Below are positions 51,835 to 60,164 of a stretch of 64,000 nt of DNA, in pieces (position 1 is the stretch's first letter; the number at the start of each line of letters is the position of its first letter). The notes beneath the pieces are model-generated. The model did not search any database and had not been told where the DNA came from. It worked only from the letters and a program-made list of their open reading frames with translations. The DNA lies in NCBI RefSeq assembly GCF_900187445.1, contig NZ_FYEB01000004.1, positions 310,001-374,000 on the forward strand. The letters run 5' to 3'. The position numbers and the translations under genes were made by a program. Source of the stretch: Pseudomonas sp. Irchel s3b2. GTDB lineage: Bacteria > Pseudomonadota > Gammaproteobacteria > Pseudomonadales > Pseudomonadaceae.

Positions 51835-53454
51835 ATGCCCCGGCGTCTGGTCTGGTGGCTGCTGTGTTTGATGCCTGCGCTGGCGACAGCGCAGGACGAG
51901 CCGTTGCGCCTGGGCTTCAAGGGTGAATTGCTTTCGTTGAGCGGGACTCAGGTGATCTCGCGTGAGCCATTGCCTGCTGATGTGCAGACGCCGCTGGGCA
52001 GTGTGTGGAAGTTGTTTGTCTACGGTTGGCTGGTGGACACCGGCGCGCGTGAACCGGCTTATGAGTGTCGCGGGCAATCGAAGGAGGAGGTTTATTGCTG
52101 CACCGCGGGCGGCAGGATTGAGCGCGATCAGGCGTTGGTGAAGTCCTGCGGCTTGTACTTTGAGCCTGCGCGTTTGGGCATTGCTGGCGCTGAATGGCGC
52201 GAGTATTGGCAGGCGAGACAAGCGCCGAAGTGGTTGCTGGATTTGCCATCGTTGCAACCGCAGACCCGGGTTTCGGTGGCTGAGTTGCTGAAGGTATTGG
52301 CCGTGATGCCGGCGCAGGATCAGGCGCGGCGGGTATTACTCGATGTGGTGCTTAATGCGGCTGACGGCAATGTTGTGGGCGAACTCGGCGGCCGGTTGCG
52401 AGTGAAAACCTGGAGCTGGCTGGGGGATCAGGATCCTTCGTCGCGTCAGGGCGGATTTGCTGGCTGGACGGCTGATGGCACGCCGATCTGGGCTGGTGGG
52501 CGCGGCACCAGTCAGATGGTTTTGCGCAATTACGGTCCAGCGCTGGCGACGGTATTGCCTTCTTCATGGCCAGCCGAGGCGGGGAAGTGTGTCGAAGTCG
52601 GCCTGTTCGCGCGTTATCCGCTGAAACGCGTGCTGTCGGGGGATCGCGTGTTAGCGCCCGGGCCCTTGCAAGGTGACTATCGTGTCGAGTTCGCCAACGG
52701 CAATCAACTCGATATCCATAGCGACGGTGAGTTGTTCTTGCTCAAAGACAAACTCGTCGCTCGCCTGGACCGCGAAGAATACGTCGCCCGCGTTCTGCAG
52801 CGCGAAGCCAGGCCGGAACCTGCCGAAGCCGCCAAAGCCCTGAGCGTCGCGATCCGCACCTACCTGCTGCAAAACGCCACGCGCAACGGTGATTGCCTGA
52901 GCATCGATGACAGCAGCAACCGACAACGCGTCGCCCCACGCCCGGCCGCGACCGAGTCGCGCAACATCGCCGCGTGGACCAGCGACCTCGTCCTCGCCGG
53001 CAGCAACGTCACCTATCACTCCGACCAACCGGGGCCGGACAAGCTCTCTTGGCTGCAAGCCGTCGAACAGGCCAATGCCGGTCAACGCTACGACGCCATC
53101 CTGCTGCACGCTTACCCGCGCGCGAGCCTCAGCCGCTGGGACAATCCCGTCGCTTCCTGCGAGGCATTGCCCGCCGCGCAAGACTGGCTGCTGAGCCAGC
53201 GTCGCGGCTGGCGTCCGCGGTTGGAAAGCGAGGTCGGCTACAGCGAAGTCGGCGCTTTCGCCGTCTGCCGCCTGGCTTTCGGCCGTCCTTTTGTCGACCG
53301 CGAACGCCAGCGCATTTACGTGCGCGGCGTGCTGTCGCTGCAAGACCGCCTCGACCTGACCCACGAATACCTGCACCTGGCCTTCGAAGCACACCCCAAC
53401 GGCCAGGATGAAACCTACATCGAAGGGCTCGCCCGCCACCTCTTGCTGGAATAG
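51835..53454 (+). CDS. magE: MagE, DUF2300 protein with SpoIID-like segment and HEXXH
   Basis: 539 residues from ATG 51835, one base after the magD stop; the frame extends upstream inside magD. Signal peptide MPRRLVWWLLCLMPALATAQ. DUF2300 family (E. coli YfaQ). Two features stand out: DREEYVARVLQREA with AAKALSVAIRTYLLQNA (residues 311-345) resembles the SpoIID peptidoglycan transglycosylase core, and THEYLHLAFEAHP contains HEYLH (510-514), a zinc-type HEXXH, followed by an acidic TYIEGLAR. Both suggest hydrolytic or wall-binding activity; neither is tested here. Confidence 0.85.
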   Translation: MPRRLVWWLLCLMPALATAQDEPLRLGFKGELLSLSGTQVISREPLPADVQTPLGSVWKLFVYGWLVDTGAREPAYECRGQSKEEVYCCTAGGRIERDQALVKSCGLYFEPARLGIAGAEWREYWQARQAPKWLLDLPSLQPQTRVSVAELLKVLAVMPAQDQARRVLLDVVLNAADGNVVGELGGRLRVKTWSWLGDQDPSSRQGGFAGWTADGTPIWAGGRGTSQMVLRNYGPALATVLPSSWPAEAGKCVEVGLFARYPLKRVLSGDRVLAPGPLQGDYRVEFANGNQLDIHSDGELFLLKDKLVARLDREEYVARVLQREARPEPAEAAKALSVAIRTYLLQNATRNGDCLSIDDSSNRQRVAPRPAATESRNIAAWTSDLVLAGSNVTYHSDQPGPDKLSWLQAVEQANAGQRYDAILLHAYPRASLSRWDNPVASCEALPAAQDWLLSQRRGWRPRLESEVGYSEVGAFAVCRLAFGRPFVDRERQRIYVRGVLSLQDRLDLTHEYLHLAFEAHPNGQDETYIEGLARHLLLE

Positions 53455-53457
53455 GTC

Positions 53458-54264
53458 ATGAAACTCCGTTACCCACAGGTCTTGCTGTTCATTTGCGCCT
53501 TTTGCGTGGGGCCGACGACGTTCGCCGCCGTCAAACTTGATACGCCCGTTGGAGGCTGGCGCACAGGTGCCCCTGAAGGCGAGGGTGAAAACTTTCGTCA
53601 GACAGTCAATTACCCGGCGTCGTCGGTCAACACCCCGGTGGGGCAGGCCAATACCGCTCGCATCACCGGCCAGATCAACGCCACCCCCAAGGGCAATGAC
53701 CCCGGCAAACTGATCGTCAACGGCGTCAGCATGCCGCTGAAAATTGACCCCGCCGGCCGCTACGACCGTCCGTTCTCATTCCCCAACGGCAGCAACAGCG
53801 TTGAAATCCGCAGCCCCGATGGCCAACAACGCCACCGTACCCAGTTCCTCAACACCAGCGGCGGCGCCACCCCGGCCAAGTTGCGCGTGCTGCTGGCCTG
53901 GGACAGCGACGGCACCGACCTCGACCTGCACCTGGTCACGCCTGACGGCGGCCACATCTGGTACGGCGACCGCGTCGCGGCCAACGGCGGCGCACTCGAC
54001 GTCGACGTCACCACCGGCTACGGCCCGGAAATCTTCGCCATGCCGGCGCCGATCAAGGGGCAGTATCAGGTGTACGTGAACTACTACGGTGGTGGGTATC
54101 GCAGTGATGAGGACGGGCAGGAAGAGGCTGTTCAGCCGCTGACTACCGCGCAGATTACGGTGATTACGGAAGAGGGGACGCCTAATGAAAAGATGGAGAC
54201 GTTCCTGGTGCCGATGCGGGCGGTGGGGGAGTTGACGTTGGTTAAGGGGTTTAGTTATCCGTGA
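53458..54264 (+). CDS. magF: MagF, DUF2135 periplasmic protein
   Basis: 268 residues, ATG 3 bp after the magE stop. Signal peptide to about TTFAAV, then the same DUF2135 plan as MagA: LAWDSDGTDLDLHLVTPDGG and the ending FLVPMRAVGELTLVKGFSYP. Shared with MagA are LDLH, TPDG and PMRAVGEL/PLRAIGDL, so the two are paralogues flanking the operon. Last mag gene; two hairpins follow. Confidence 0.88.
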   Translation: MKLRYPQVLLFICAFCVGPTTFAAVKLDTPVGGWRTGAPEGEGENFRQTVNYPASSVNTPVGQANTARITGQINATPKGNDPGKLIVNGVSMPLKIDPAGRYDRPFSFPNGSNSVEIRSPDGQQRHRTQFLNTSGGATPAKLRVLLAWDSDGTDLDLHLVTPDGGHIWYGDRVAANGGALDVDVTTGYGPEIFAMPAPIKGQYQVYVNYYGGGYRSDEDGQEEAVQPLTTAQITVITEEGTPNEKMETFLVPMRAVGELTLVKGFSYP

Positions 54265-54267
54265 ATG

Positions 54268-54318
54268 CAATAGTCGCAGCAGTGCTGCGACTATTGAATT
54301 AGTCAGCAGGCTGCTGAC
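54268..54318 (+). terminator. Tandem hairpins after magF
   Basis: Stem 1: CAATAGTCGCAG with CTGCGACTATTG (54268-54296). Stem 2: GTCAGCAG with CTGCTGAC (54302-54318). No clear T-run, so rho-independent action is uncertain, but they mark the end of the operon. Confidence 0.55.
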
Positions 54319-54428
54319 CAATTCCGTCATCACATGACACTGTTTCACGCCGAAACACTTCGTGATTTTTATTGTTTCAAGGTGAGGAGTACTAGTGAGC
54401 GTCGCCTACTAAACAGGAACGCCTTCAC

Positions 54429-55439
54429 GTGAATGACCTCAGCTCTACTGCGCCGTCCATTGGCGCAAGCTTTAACGAAATCACGCAATTGATCATCACT
54501 GCCCGGCAGCGAGCGGTGCAGGCAGTCAATACCGAGTTGATTGAACTGCATTGGCAGGTTGGGGCTTACATCAGCCGGAAGATCGAAGCAGCGGAGTGGG
54601 GGGATGGAGTGGTCGCTCAGCTGGCTACTCACCTCGCTCTTACTCAGCCGGGATTGCGTGGTTTCACGCAGCGGAATCTGTTCCGCATGCGTCAGTTTTA
54701 CGAGACCTACAAGGACGACGCAATTGTGACAGCACTGCTGTCACAATTGCCTTGGACCCAAAACCTGATCATCCTCAACCAAAGCAAACGCCCGGAAGAG
54801 CGTGAGTTTTACCTGCGCATGGCGATTCAGGAGAAGTGGTCGAGCCGGGAGCTCGAACGCCAGCTCAAAGCTGCGTTGTTCGAGCGTAGCGTCATCAGTC
54901 CCCTAAAAGTCTCACCACTGGTGAGACAAATGCATCCTGAGGCCATGAGTGTATTCAAGGACACCTACATGGTCGAATTTCTCGACTTGGCGCACGGTCA
55001 TGTCGAGGCTGATTTGCATGGCGGGTTACTGCGCAGGCTCAGGGATTTTCTGATCGAGCTGGGGCGTGATTTTTGTTTCATTGGTTCTCAATACCCGTTG
55101 CAGGTTGGCGGTCGTGATTTTGCGTTGGACCTGCTGTTCTTCCATCGCGGGCTCAATTGCCTGGTGGCCATTGAGCTCAAGGTCGGACGCTTCGAGCCAG
55201 AATACCTCGGCAAGCTGGACTTCTACCTTGAGGCGTTGGATCGCAATGTCCGCAAACCCCATGAAAACCCTGCACTTGGGGTCTTGCTGTGCGCCAGCAA
55301 AGATGACGAAGTCGTCGAGTACGCCCTGAACCGTTCACTTTCGCCAGCATTGATCGCGGAATATCAGACTCAACTGCCTGACAAGAAACTGTTGCAGGCC
55401 AAGTTGCATGAGTTTTATGCGCTGAATGCTGACGAGTGA
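54429..55439 (+). CDS. DUF1016/YhcG-type PD-(D/E)XK nuclease-domain protein
   Basis: 336 residues from GTG 54429. N-terminal DUF1016 domain (AVNTELIELHWQVGAYISRK) and a C-terminal PD-(D/E)XK-like domain: FALDLLFFHRGLNCLVAIELKVGRFEPEY has the Asp and Glu-x-Lys pattern. YhcG-type proteins occur in restriction and toxin-type loci and in mobile regions. No partner restriction gene is adjacent. The gap to 55630 has no further gene. Confidence 0.88.
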   Translation: MNDLSSTAPSIGASFNEITQLIITARQRAVQAVNTELIELHWQVGAYISRKIEAAEWGDGVVAQLATHLALTQPGLRGFTQRNLFRMRQFYETYKDDAIVTALLSQLPWTQNLIILNQSKRPEEREFYLRMAIQEKWSSRELERQLKAALFERSVISPLKVSPLVRQMHPEAMSVFKDTYMVEFLDLAHGHVEADLHGGLLRRLRDFLIELGRDFCFIGSQYPLQVGGRDFALDLLFFHRGLNCLVAIELKVGRFEPEYLGKLDFYLEALDRNVRKPHENPALGVLLCASKDDEVVEYALNRSLSPALIAEYQTQLPDKKLLQAKLHEFYALNADE

Positions 55440-55630
55440 GGGGCTTGCGGGCCCCATCCCAAAACCGGAAAAACCTGCTGACAATCTCGTCCAGACCCCA
55501 GTGATCAACGTAGATAATGTTTCCTTTCCGACGATCAGCCCACAGTTTCGTCTCACCAAAGGAGAAAGCTGCCGCAGAGCGTTGTCGTATCAGCAGCGGG
55601 CGTATCGTCTTTAATTGCTGAGGAAGTGAA

Positions 55631-55948
55631 ATGAGTGCGAGACCCATGCTGGGCGTGTGGATATGGGCTGCGATGAGTTCAGTCATGTTGACACCCGCGT
55701 CAGCGGATCACTGGCAAGGCGTACGCGAGGGGGACGAGTGGAAGAATGAATACCGGGACGGGCCATGCAAGGTAAAGATCGAATCCAAAAATAATGAATA
55801 CAAGGAAGAGGTCAAATGCCCGAATGGCCGCGGTGCCAATTGGCGTCGTGGTGAATGGAAAGACGAATTCCGCGAGCATGGCTGCAAGGTCAGGATCGAA
55901 GCCAAGCAGGAGGAGTACAAGAAAGAGGTCAAATGCGACGACGATTGA
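55631..55948 (+). CDS. Small secreted protein with two Cys-pair repeats
   Basis: 105 residues: signal peptide (cut near TPASAD) and two copies of a roughly 32-residue unit, GDEWKNEYRDGPCKVKIESK followed by EYKEEVKC, and RGEWKDEFREHGCKVRIEAK followed by EYKKEVKC. Each unit has two cysteines, which could form one disulfide per unit. Very charged (Glu/Lys) periplasmic protein; function unknown. GAGGAAG lies just before the ATG. Confidence 0.75.
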   Translation: MSARPMLGVWIWAAMSSVMLTPASADHWQGVREGDEWKNEYRDGPCKVKIESKNNEYKEEVKCPNGRGANWRRGEWKDEFREHGCKVRIEAKQEEYKKEVKCDDD

Positions 55949-56018
55949 TCAGTTGTTCGGGCTACCCTGTTCTCGCATGACTGATGTTAATCAATGACTG
56001 CAACAGGAGGACCGCATC

Positions 56019-56369
56019 ATGAAATCCATGCTCAGAAGCATCGGACTGTCATTGCCACTGGTGGCCACTGCGGCGTTCGCTCATCACGGCTGGAGTGAGT
56101 ATGACTCCAGCAAATCCATGCAACTGAACGGAACGATCGAGGAATCCGGCTATTCCCATCCGCACGGGCTCCTGCGTCTCAAAACATCCGACAAGACGTG
56201 GATCATCGTTCTGGCCCCTCCATCGCGCATGGAGAACCGTGGGCTGTCGAAGGACATGCTGAATGTCGGTACGACGGCTACGGTGGTCGGCTATCCGAAT
56301 CGAAACAAACCCGATGAACTACGAGCGGAACGCATCACCATCGGCGATAAAACCACCGAGTTGCGCTGA
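56019..56369 (+). CDS. DUF6152 periplasmic protein
   Basis: 116 residues with signal peptide (LPLVATAAFAHHGWSEYD; the mature start would be HHGW) and a small beta-barrel-like domain typical of DUF6152, including LRLKTSDKTWIIVLAPPSRM and TATVVGYPNRNKPDELRAER. The conserved HHGW start hints at metal binding. Its stop overlaps the start of the next gene by one base, and the pair is probably functionally linked. Confidence 0.8.
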   Translation: MKSMLRSIGLSLPLVATAAFAHHGWSEYDSSKSMQLNGTIEESGYSHPHGLLRLKTSDKTWIIVLAPPSRMENRGLSKDMLNVGTTATVVGYPNRNKPDELRAERITIGDKTTELR

Positions 56370-56881
56370 TGGACACCACAAGTTTCAGCGGAGGATCAGG
56401 TCCGCAAAGCTGGCTGGACTGGCTGGATGACTCGCGACTTGGGCTGGCCATGCGAGGCGAGCTGTGGCTTTACCCGATAATCGAGGTGGTTCACATCATT
56501 GGCTTCGTGGTGCTTGTGGGCTCGGTCTTCATGTTCGATCTGCGGGTGCTCGGCCTGTCCAAGGATATTGCGGTGACGGCCCTGGCCCGCCATCTTCTGA
56601 GATGGTCCGTCGCTGCCTTGGTATTGATCGTACCCGCTGGCCTGATGATGTTTACCGCCCATCCCCATGACTTCGCCACCAACAACATTTTCATTTTAAA
56701 GTTGAGCCTGATCGCTACGGCGGGCATCAACGCGGCCCTTTTTCACATCGGTGTATACCGTTCAGTCAGCCGATGGAACACAGGCGTCGCGGCACCGGCC
56801 ATTGCAAAAGTGCAGGCAGTGCTTTCGATGGGGTTATGGGGCACGGTGGTGCTTTGCGGCCGTCTGTTGGCCTACACCTGA
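56369..56881 (+). CDS. DUF6644-like integral membrane protein
   Basis: 170 residues with about four to five helices, with YPIIEVVHIIGFVVLVGSVFMFDLRVLG at the second helix carrying a conserved His, as in small haem-binding or DUF6644-type membrane proteins. It follows DUF6152 with a one-base overlap (ATGG/TGA). A role in copper or electron-transport-linked chemistry is only a guess. Confidence 0.75.
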   Translation: MDTTSFSGGSGPQSWLDWLDDSRLGLAMRGELWLYPIIEVVHIIGFVVLVGSVFMFDLRVLGLSKDIAVTALARHLLRWSVAALVLIVPAGLMMFTAHPHDFATNNIFILKLSLIATAGINAALFHIGVYRSVSRWNTGVAAPAIAKVQAVLSMGLWGTVVLCGRLLAYT

Positions 56882-56882
56882 C

Positions 56883-57671
56883 TCATAACGCGGCACCGAG
56901 CATCTTTAGATATAGGGGGCTCTCGGATATCGAATTGTGGCCCGTGCCCGGTATTACCTGCAGCGTGGCCACGCCCTTGGCGAAATGCGTGTAAAGCTGT
57001 TCCGTGCTTGAGCGCGGTATGACTTCGTCGTGCTCGGCCGCGATCAATAGCGTCGGTATGGTGATGTGTGCGGCGTATTTCCACGATTCGTATTTGTCCT
57101 GAAGCAGCCACTTCACCGGGAACCAGCGGAACTGGCGCACGGCGAGGTCTTCAAGACTGCTGTATGGCGAAATCAGAATCAACCGCGAGGCCGGGCGCTG
57201 GCTGGCGAGGCGTACGGCGACGCCCGAGCCCAGGCTGCGCCCGACCACGGCAATGGTGGGATGGGCGCTGTAGACCTTGTCGAACAAGGTCATGGCATCG
57301 CGCTGAATCGCCTCCTCGGACGGCGACCCGGAACTGCCACCGTAGCCTCGGTAATGCAGCAAGTAGATCGCATGGTCCGCAAAGGCTTGCGAGAACCCGG
57401 GCAGGTTACGGGAAACATCCTCGGCATTGCCGCCAAAGTAGATCAACGCCTTCGGGCCGTCGTGCGCCCTGACGGTCACCAGCACCTGCGCGTCGGCGAC
57501 TGACAGCATAAGCGACGTTTCGGGCGCGTCGATGGCGCGGGGTTGCGGGTAGTAGATGAGGGCGCGTTGAAACACGAACAGCGCCGCGCAGAGCAGCAGG
57601 TACGCAATGGCAACGAATGCGAAGAGAGACATCAGGGTGCGCGACATTCGGCTAACTTTAGTGGACGACAT
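56883..57671 (-). CDS. Membrane-anchored alpha/beta hydrolase (ABHD17/Bem46-like)
   Basis: 262 residues with an N-terminal membrane anchor (about residues 12-32) and an alpha/beta hydrolase domain: oxyanion IYFGGNAEDV, nucleophile Ser in VVGRSLGSGVAV, Asp in AEHDEVIPRS and His in PGTGHNSISE. The plan matches serine hydrolases of the Bem46 type facing the periplasm or anchored at the membrane. Convergent with the DUF6644 gene; divergent from the transporter at 57794. Confidence 0.87.
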   Translation of the reverse strand: MSSTKVSRMSRTLMSLFAFVAIAYLLLCAALFVFQRALIYYPQPRAIDAPETSLMLSVADAQVLVTVRAHDGPKALIYFGGNAEDVSRNLPGFSQAFADHAIYLLHYRGYGGSSGSPSEEAIQRDAMTLFDKVYSAHPTIAVVGRSLGSGVAVRLASQRPASRLILISPYSSLEDLAVRQFRWFPVKWLLQDKYESWKYAAHITIPTLLIAAEHDEVIPRSSTEQLYTHFAKGVATLQVIPGTGHNSISESPLYLKMLGAAL

Positions 57672-57793
57672 GGACTGCTCTGGACCTGACGACGGCTATC
57701 GCTTGAGCGTTGTCAGAGTGTAGTCCATCGATAGTCGCCATACGGGAGCGCACCGATGTCCAAGAGTCGACGCTTGTATCCGGGGCCTGTGCC

Positions 57794-59077
57794 ATGACGG
57801 CCATCGACGCGCTGAAATGGGTCAAGGTTCTGCCGGCCGAACGAACGGCCCTGATGCTGGGTTTCGCCTTCCATTTCTGCGTGCTCGCCAGTTATTACCT
57901 GGTGCGACCCTTGCGCGATGCCTTGGGCCTCGAGGGCGGTGCCGACAAGTTGCAATGGTTGTTCACCGCCACTTTCGTGGTGATGCTGTTGATGGTGCCG
58001 CTGTTCGGCGTGCTGGTTTCGCGGCTGCCGGCCACCCGTTTCGTGCCGCTGATCTATCGCCTGATCGCTTTGTCGATGCTGGTGTTTGGCGTGTTGATCA
58101 CCAATCACATTGCGCCGGTGGCGGTGGGGCGGGTGTTTTTCGTCTGGATCAGCATCTATAACCTGTTCATCGTGTCGATTTTCTGGAGCGTGCTGGTCGA
58201 CCGTTTTTCCAGCGAGCAAGGGCGGCGGCTGTTTGGCTTCATCGCGGCGGGAGGAACCCTGGGCACGTTCATCGGGCCGTTGCTGGCCGCGACCATGGCC
58301 ACGAACCTTGGGCCGGTGGCGTTGACCATTGCGGCGGCTGTGTTGCTGGAAAGTGCGGTGCGCTGCTATCGGGCGCTGTTGTCGCGCACGGCGTCGCAGT
58401 CCGGCAGCCGCTGGCTGGATGAGCGGCGCATGGGCGGCAGCATGCTGGCCGGGATCACGCTGATCCTGCGCTCGCGTTATCTGATGGGGCTGGTGCTGTT
58501 CATGCTGTTGCACACCAGTGCCGCGACCTTGCTGTATTTCGAACAGGGAAGAATTGTCGCCGGCAGCTATGCTGATGTGTCCAGCAGGACGCAATTCTTC
58601 GCCGTCGTCGATTTGATCGTTTCGACGCTGACGCTGATATTTCAATTACTGCTGACGGCGCCGTTGATCCGCTTGATCGGCATCGGCGGGGCGCTTGTCG
58701 CCTTGCCGCTGGCGACGGTCGTGGCGTTCAGCGCCATGGCCCTGGCGCCCCTGCCTGCAACCGTCGCGCTGGCGCAAGGGCTGCGCCGCGCCGTCGAGTT
58801 CGCCATCGTGCGTCCGGCGCGAGAAGTGCTGTGGACAGTGGTGAGCCGCGAGGAAAAGTACAAGGCCAAGAATGTGATCGAAACCCTGGTGTATCGCGGC
58901 GGCGATGCCGCCAGTGGCTGGCTCTCCGCCGGATTGACGGCGCTGGGCGCGGGCTTTGGCCTGGTGGCGGTGGTGATCGTGCCGTTTGCCGGGCTGTGGG
59001 GCTGGTTATGTCTGTGGCTGGCCAGACGACAAGAGCAAAGGGCGACCATGAATGAACAGCCAGGGGGAATTCCTTGA
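57794..59077 (+). CDS. NTP/NDP exchange transporter-like MFS protein
   Basis: 427 residues from ATG 57794; the frame is open to 57710 but homologues begin at MTAIDALKW-like sequence. About 11-12 helices with the YYLVRPLRDALGLEGGADKL segment typical of the ATP/ADP-translocase (Tlc/Npt) related group of free-living bacteria. In obligate parasites these exchange nucleotides; in pseudomonads the substrate is unknown. Its stop overlaps the TTG start of the aldo/keto reductase gene, which suggests translational coupling. Confidence 0.82.
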   Translation: MTAIDALKWVKVLPAERTALMLGFAFHFCVLASYYLVRPLRDALGLEGGADKLQWLFTATFVVMLLMVPLFGVLVSRLPATRFVPLIYRLIALSMLVFGVLITNHIAPVAVGRVFFVWISIYNLFIVSIFWSVLVDRFSSEQGRRLFGFIAAGGTLGTFIGPLLAATMATNLGPVALTIAAAVLLESAVRCYRALLSRTASQSGSRWLDERRMGGSMLAGITLILRSRYLMGLVLFMLLHTSAATLLYFEQGRIVAGSYADVSSRTQFFAVVDLIVSTLTLIFQLLLTAPLIRLIGIGGALVALPLATVVAFSAMALAPLPATVALAQGLRRAVEFAIVRPAREVLWTVVSREEKYKAKNVIETLVYRGGDAASGWLSAGLTALGAGFGLVAVVIVPFAGLWGWLCLWLARRQEQRATMNEQPGGIP

Positions 59078-60018
59078 CCGATCCTGCTGTCTTCACGCGT
59101 AGAAGACTACTCACGTTGGCTGCCGGTGTTTCGGCGGTCTTCACCTTCGATCCGGCCTTTGCCGCATCGGCGCCGTCGACGGAAACAGGAGGCAAGAACA
59201 TGCTGACCCGAGCCATTCCTTCCAGCAACGAGCCGTTACCCATGGTCGGGTTGGGCACCTATCGCGGCTTTGATGTCGCGCCTTCCGAGGCTGCCTACAA
59301 GCAACTGCCCGCCGTACTCAGCGCGTTGTTCGAGAAGGGCGGCACGGTGATCGACAGCTCGCCGATGTATGGTCGCGCCGAGCAGACGACCGGTGAATTG
59401 CTGTCGATCCATCGGCCGCGCTCGCCGGCCTTTCTGGCCACCAAGGTCTGGATCCAGGGTCGCGAAGAAGGCATCGCGCAGATGGAACAGTCGTTCAAGC
59501 TGTTGCAGACCGACCGTATCGATCTGATGCAGATTCACAACCTGCTGGACTGGAAAACCCACCTGCCGACCCTGCGCCAATGGAAGGCCGAAGGGCGCAT
59601 CCGCTACATCGGCATCACCCATTACACGGCGTCGGCGTATGACGAAGTGGAAGCGGTACTCAAAGCCGAGCCACTGGACTTTTTGCAGATCAACTATGCC
59701 CTGGACGACCGCGGCGTCGAGAAGCGAATCTTGCCGCTGTGTCGCGAGCGCGGTGTGGCAGTGATCTGCAATCGGCCTTTCGGCGGCGGTGGTTTGCTGG
59801 CTCGATTGAAAGGCAAACCGTTACCGGGATGGGCTGCGCAAGTGGGGGTCAATAGCTGGGCGCAACTGACGCTCAAGTTCCTGCTGGCTCATCCGGCGGT
59901 GACCTGTGTCATACCCGGCACGAGCAACCCGCGTTACATGGCGGAAAACGCCAGCGCAGGTTTTGGCCCGATGCTCACAGATGCGCAGCGCCAGCAGTTG
60001 ATGGCTTTGGTGGGGTAG
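59074..60018 (+). CDS. Tat-exported aldo/keto reductase
   Basis: 314 residues. It starts at TTG 59074, overlapping the transporter stop, with AGGGGGA just upstream. The N-terminus has a Tat signal (TRRRLLTLAAGVSAVF, cleavage near AFAAS). The aldo/keto reductase barrel follows, with FLATKVWIQG and IGITHYTASAYDEV; the catalytic Tyr lies in SSPMYGRAEQTTG. Export in folded form fits a cofactor-bound oxidoreductase in the periplasm. Confidence 0.87.
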   Translation: MTDPAVFTRRRLLTLAAGVSAVFTFDPAFAASAPSTETGGKNMLTRAIPSSNEPLPMVGLGTYRGFDVAPSEAAYKQLPAVLSALFEKGGTVIDSSPMYGRAEQTTGELLSIHRPRSPAFLATKVWIQGREEGIAQMEQSFKLLQTDRIDLMQIHNLLDWKTHLPTLRQWKAEGRIRYIGITHYTASAYDEVEAVLKAEPLDFLQINYALDDRGVEKRILPLCRERGVAVICNRPFGGGGLLARLKGKPLPGWAAQVGVNSWAQLTLKFLLAHPAVTCVIPGTSNPRYMAENASAGFGPMLTDAQRQQLMALVG

Positions 60019-60042
60019 GCCCGTTGGCAGGGCGAGCGCAAT

Positions 60043-60140
60043 CCCCTGTAGGAGCGAGCTTGCTCGCGAAGATGGCGGCACAATCAACATTGATGTCGAC
60101 TGACATACCGCTTTCGCGAGCAAGCTCGCTCCTACAGGGA
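60043..60140. repeat. REPIN (inverted REP pair)
   Basis: Two inverted REP units, CCTGTAGGAGCGAGCTTGCT and its mirror AGCAAGCTCGCTCCTACAGG, about 42 bp apart. The pair can form one long hairpin and may be mobilised by a RAYT protein encoded elsewhere. It lies between the aldo/keto reductase and the convergent sensor kinase gene. Confidence 0.88.
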
Positions 60141-60164
60141 TTTTCGCGTAACTGACTGGCGAGG

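Noticed and set aside
48390..51920. Antisense open frame of 1176 codons opposite magD
   Set aside because: It is a shadow of the GC-rich magD gene: composition is rich in Arg, Gln and His, without domains or a ribosome site, while the plus frame has clear macroglobulin domains.
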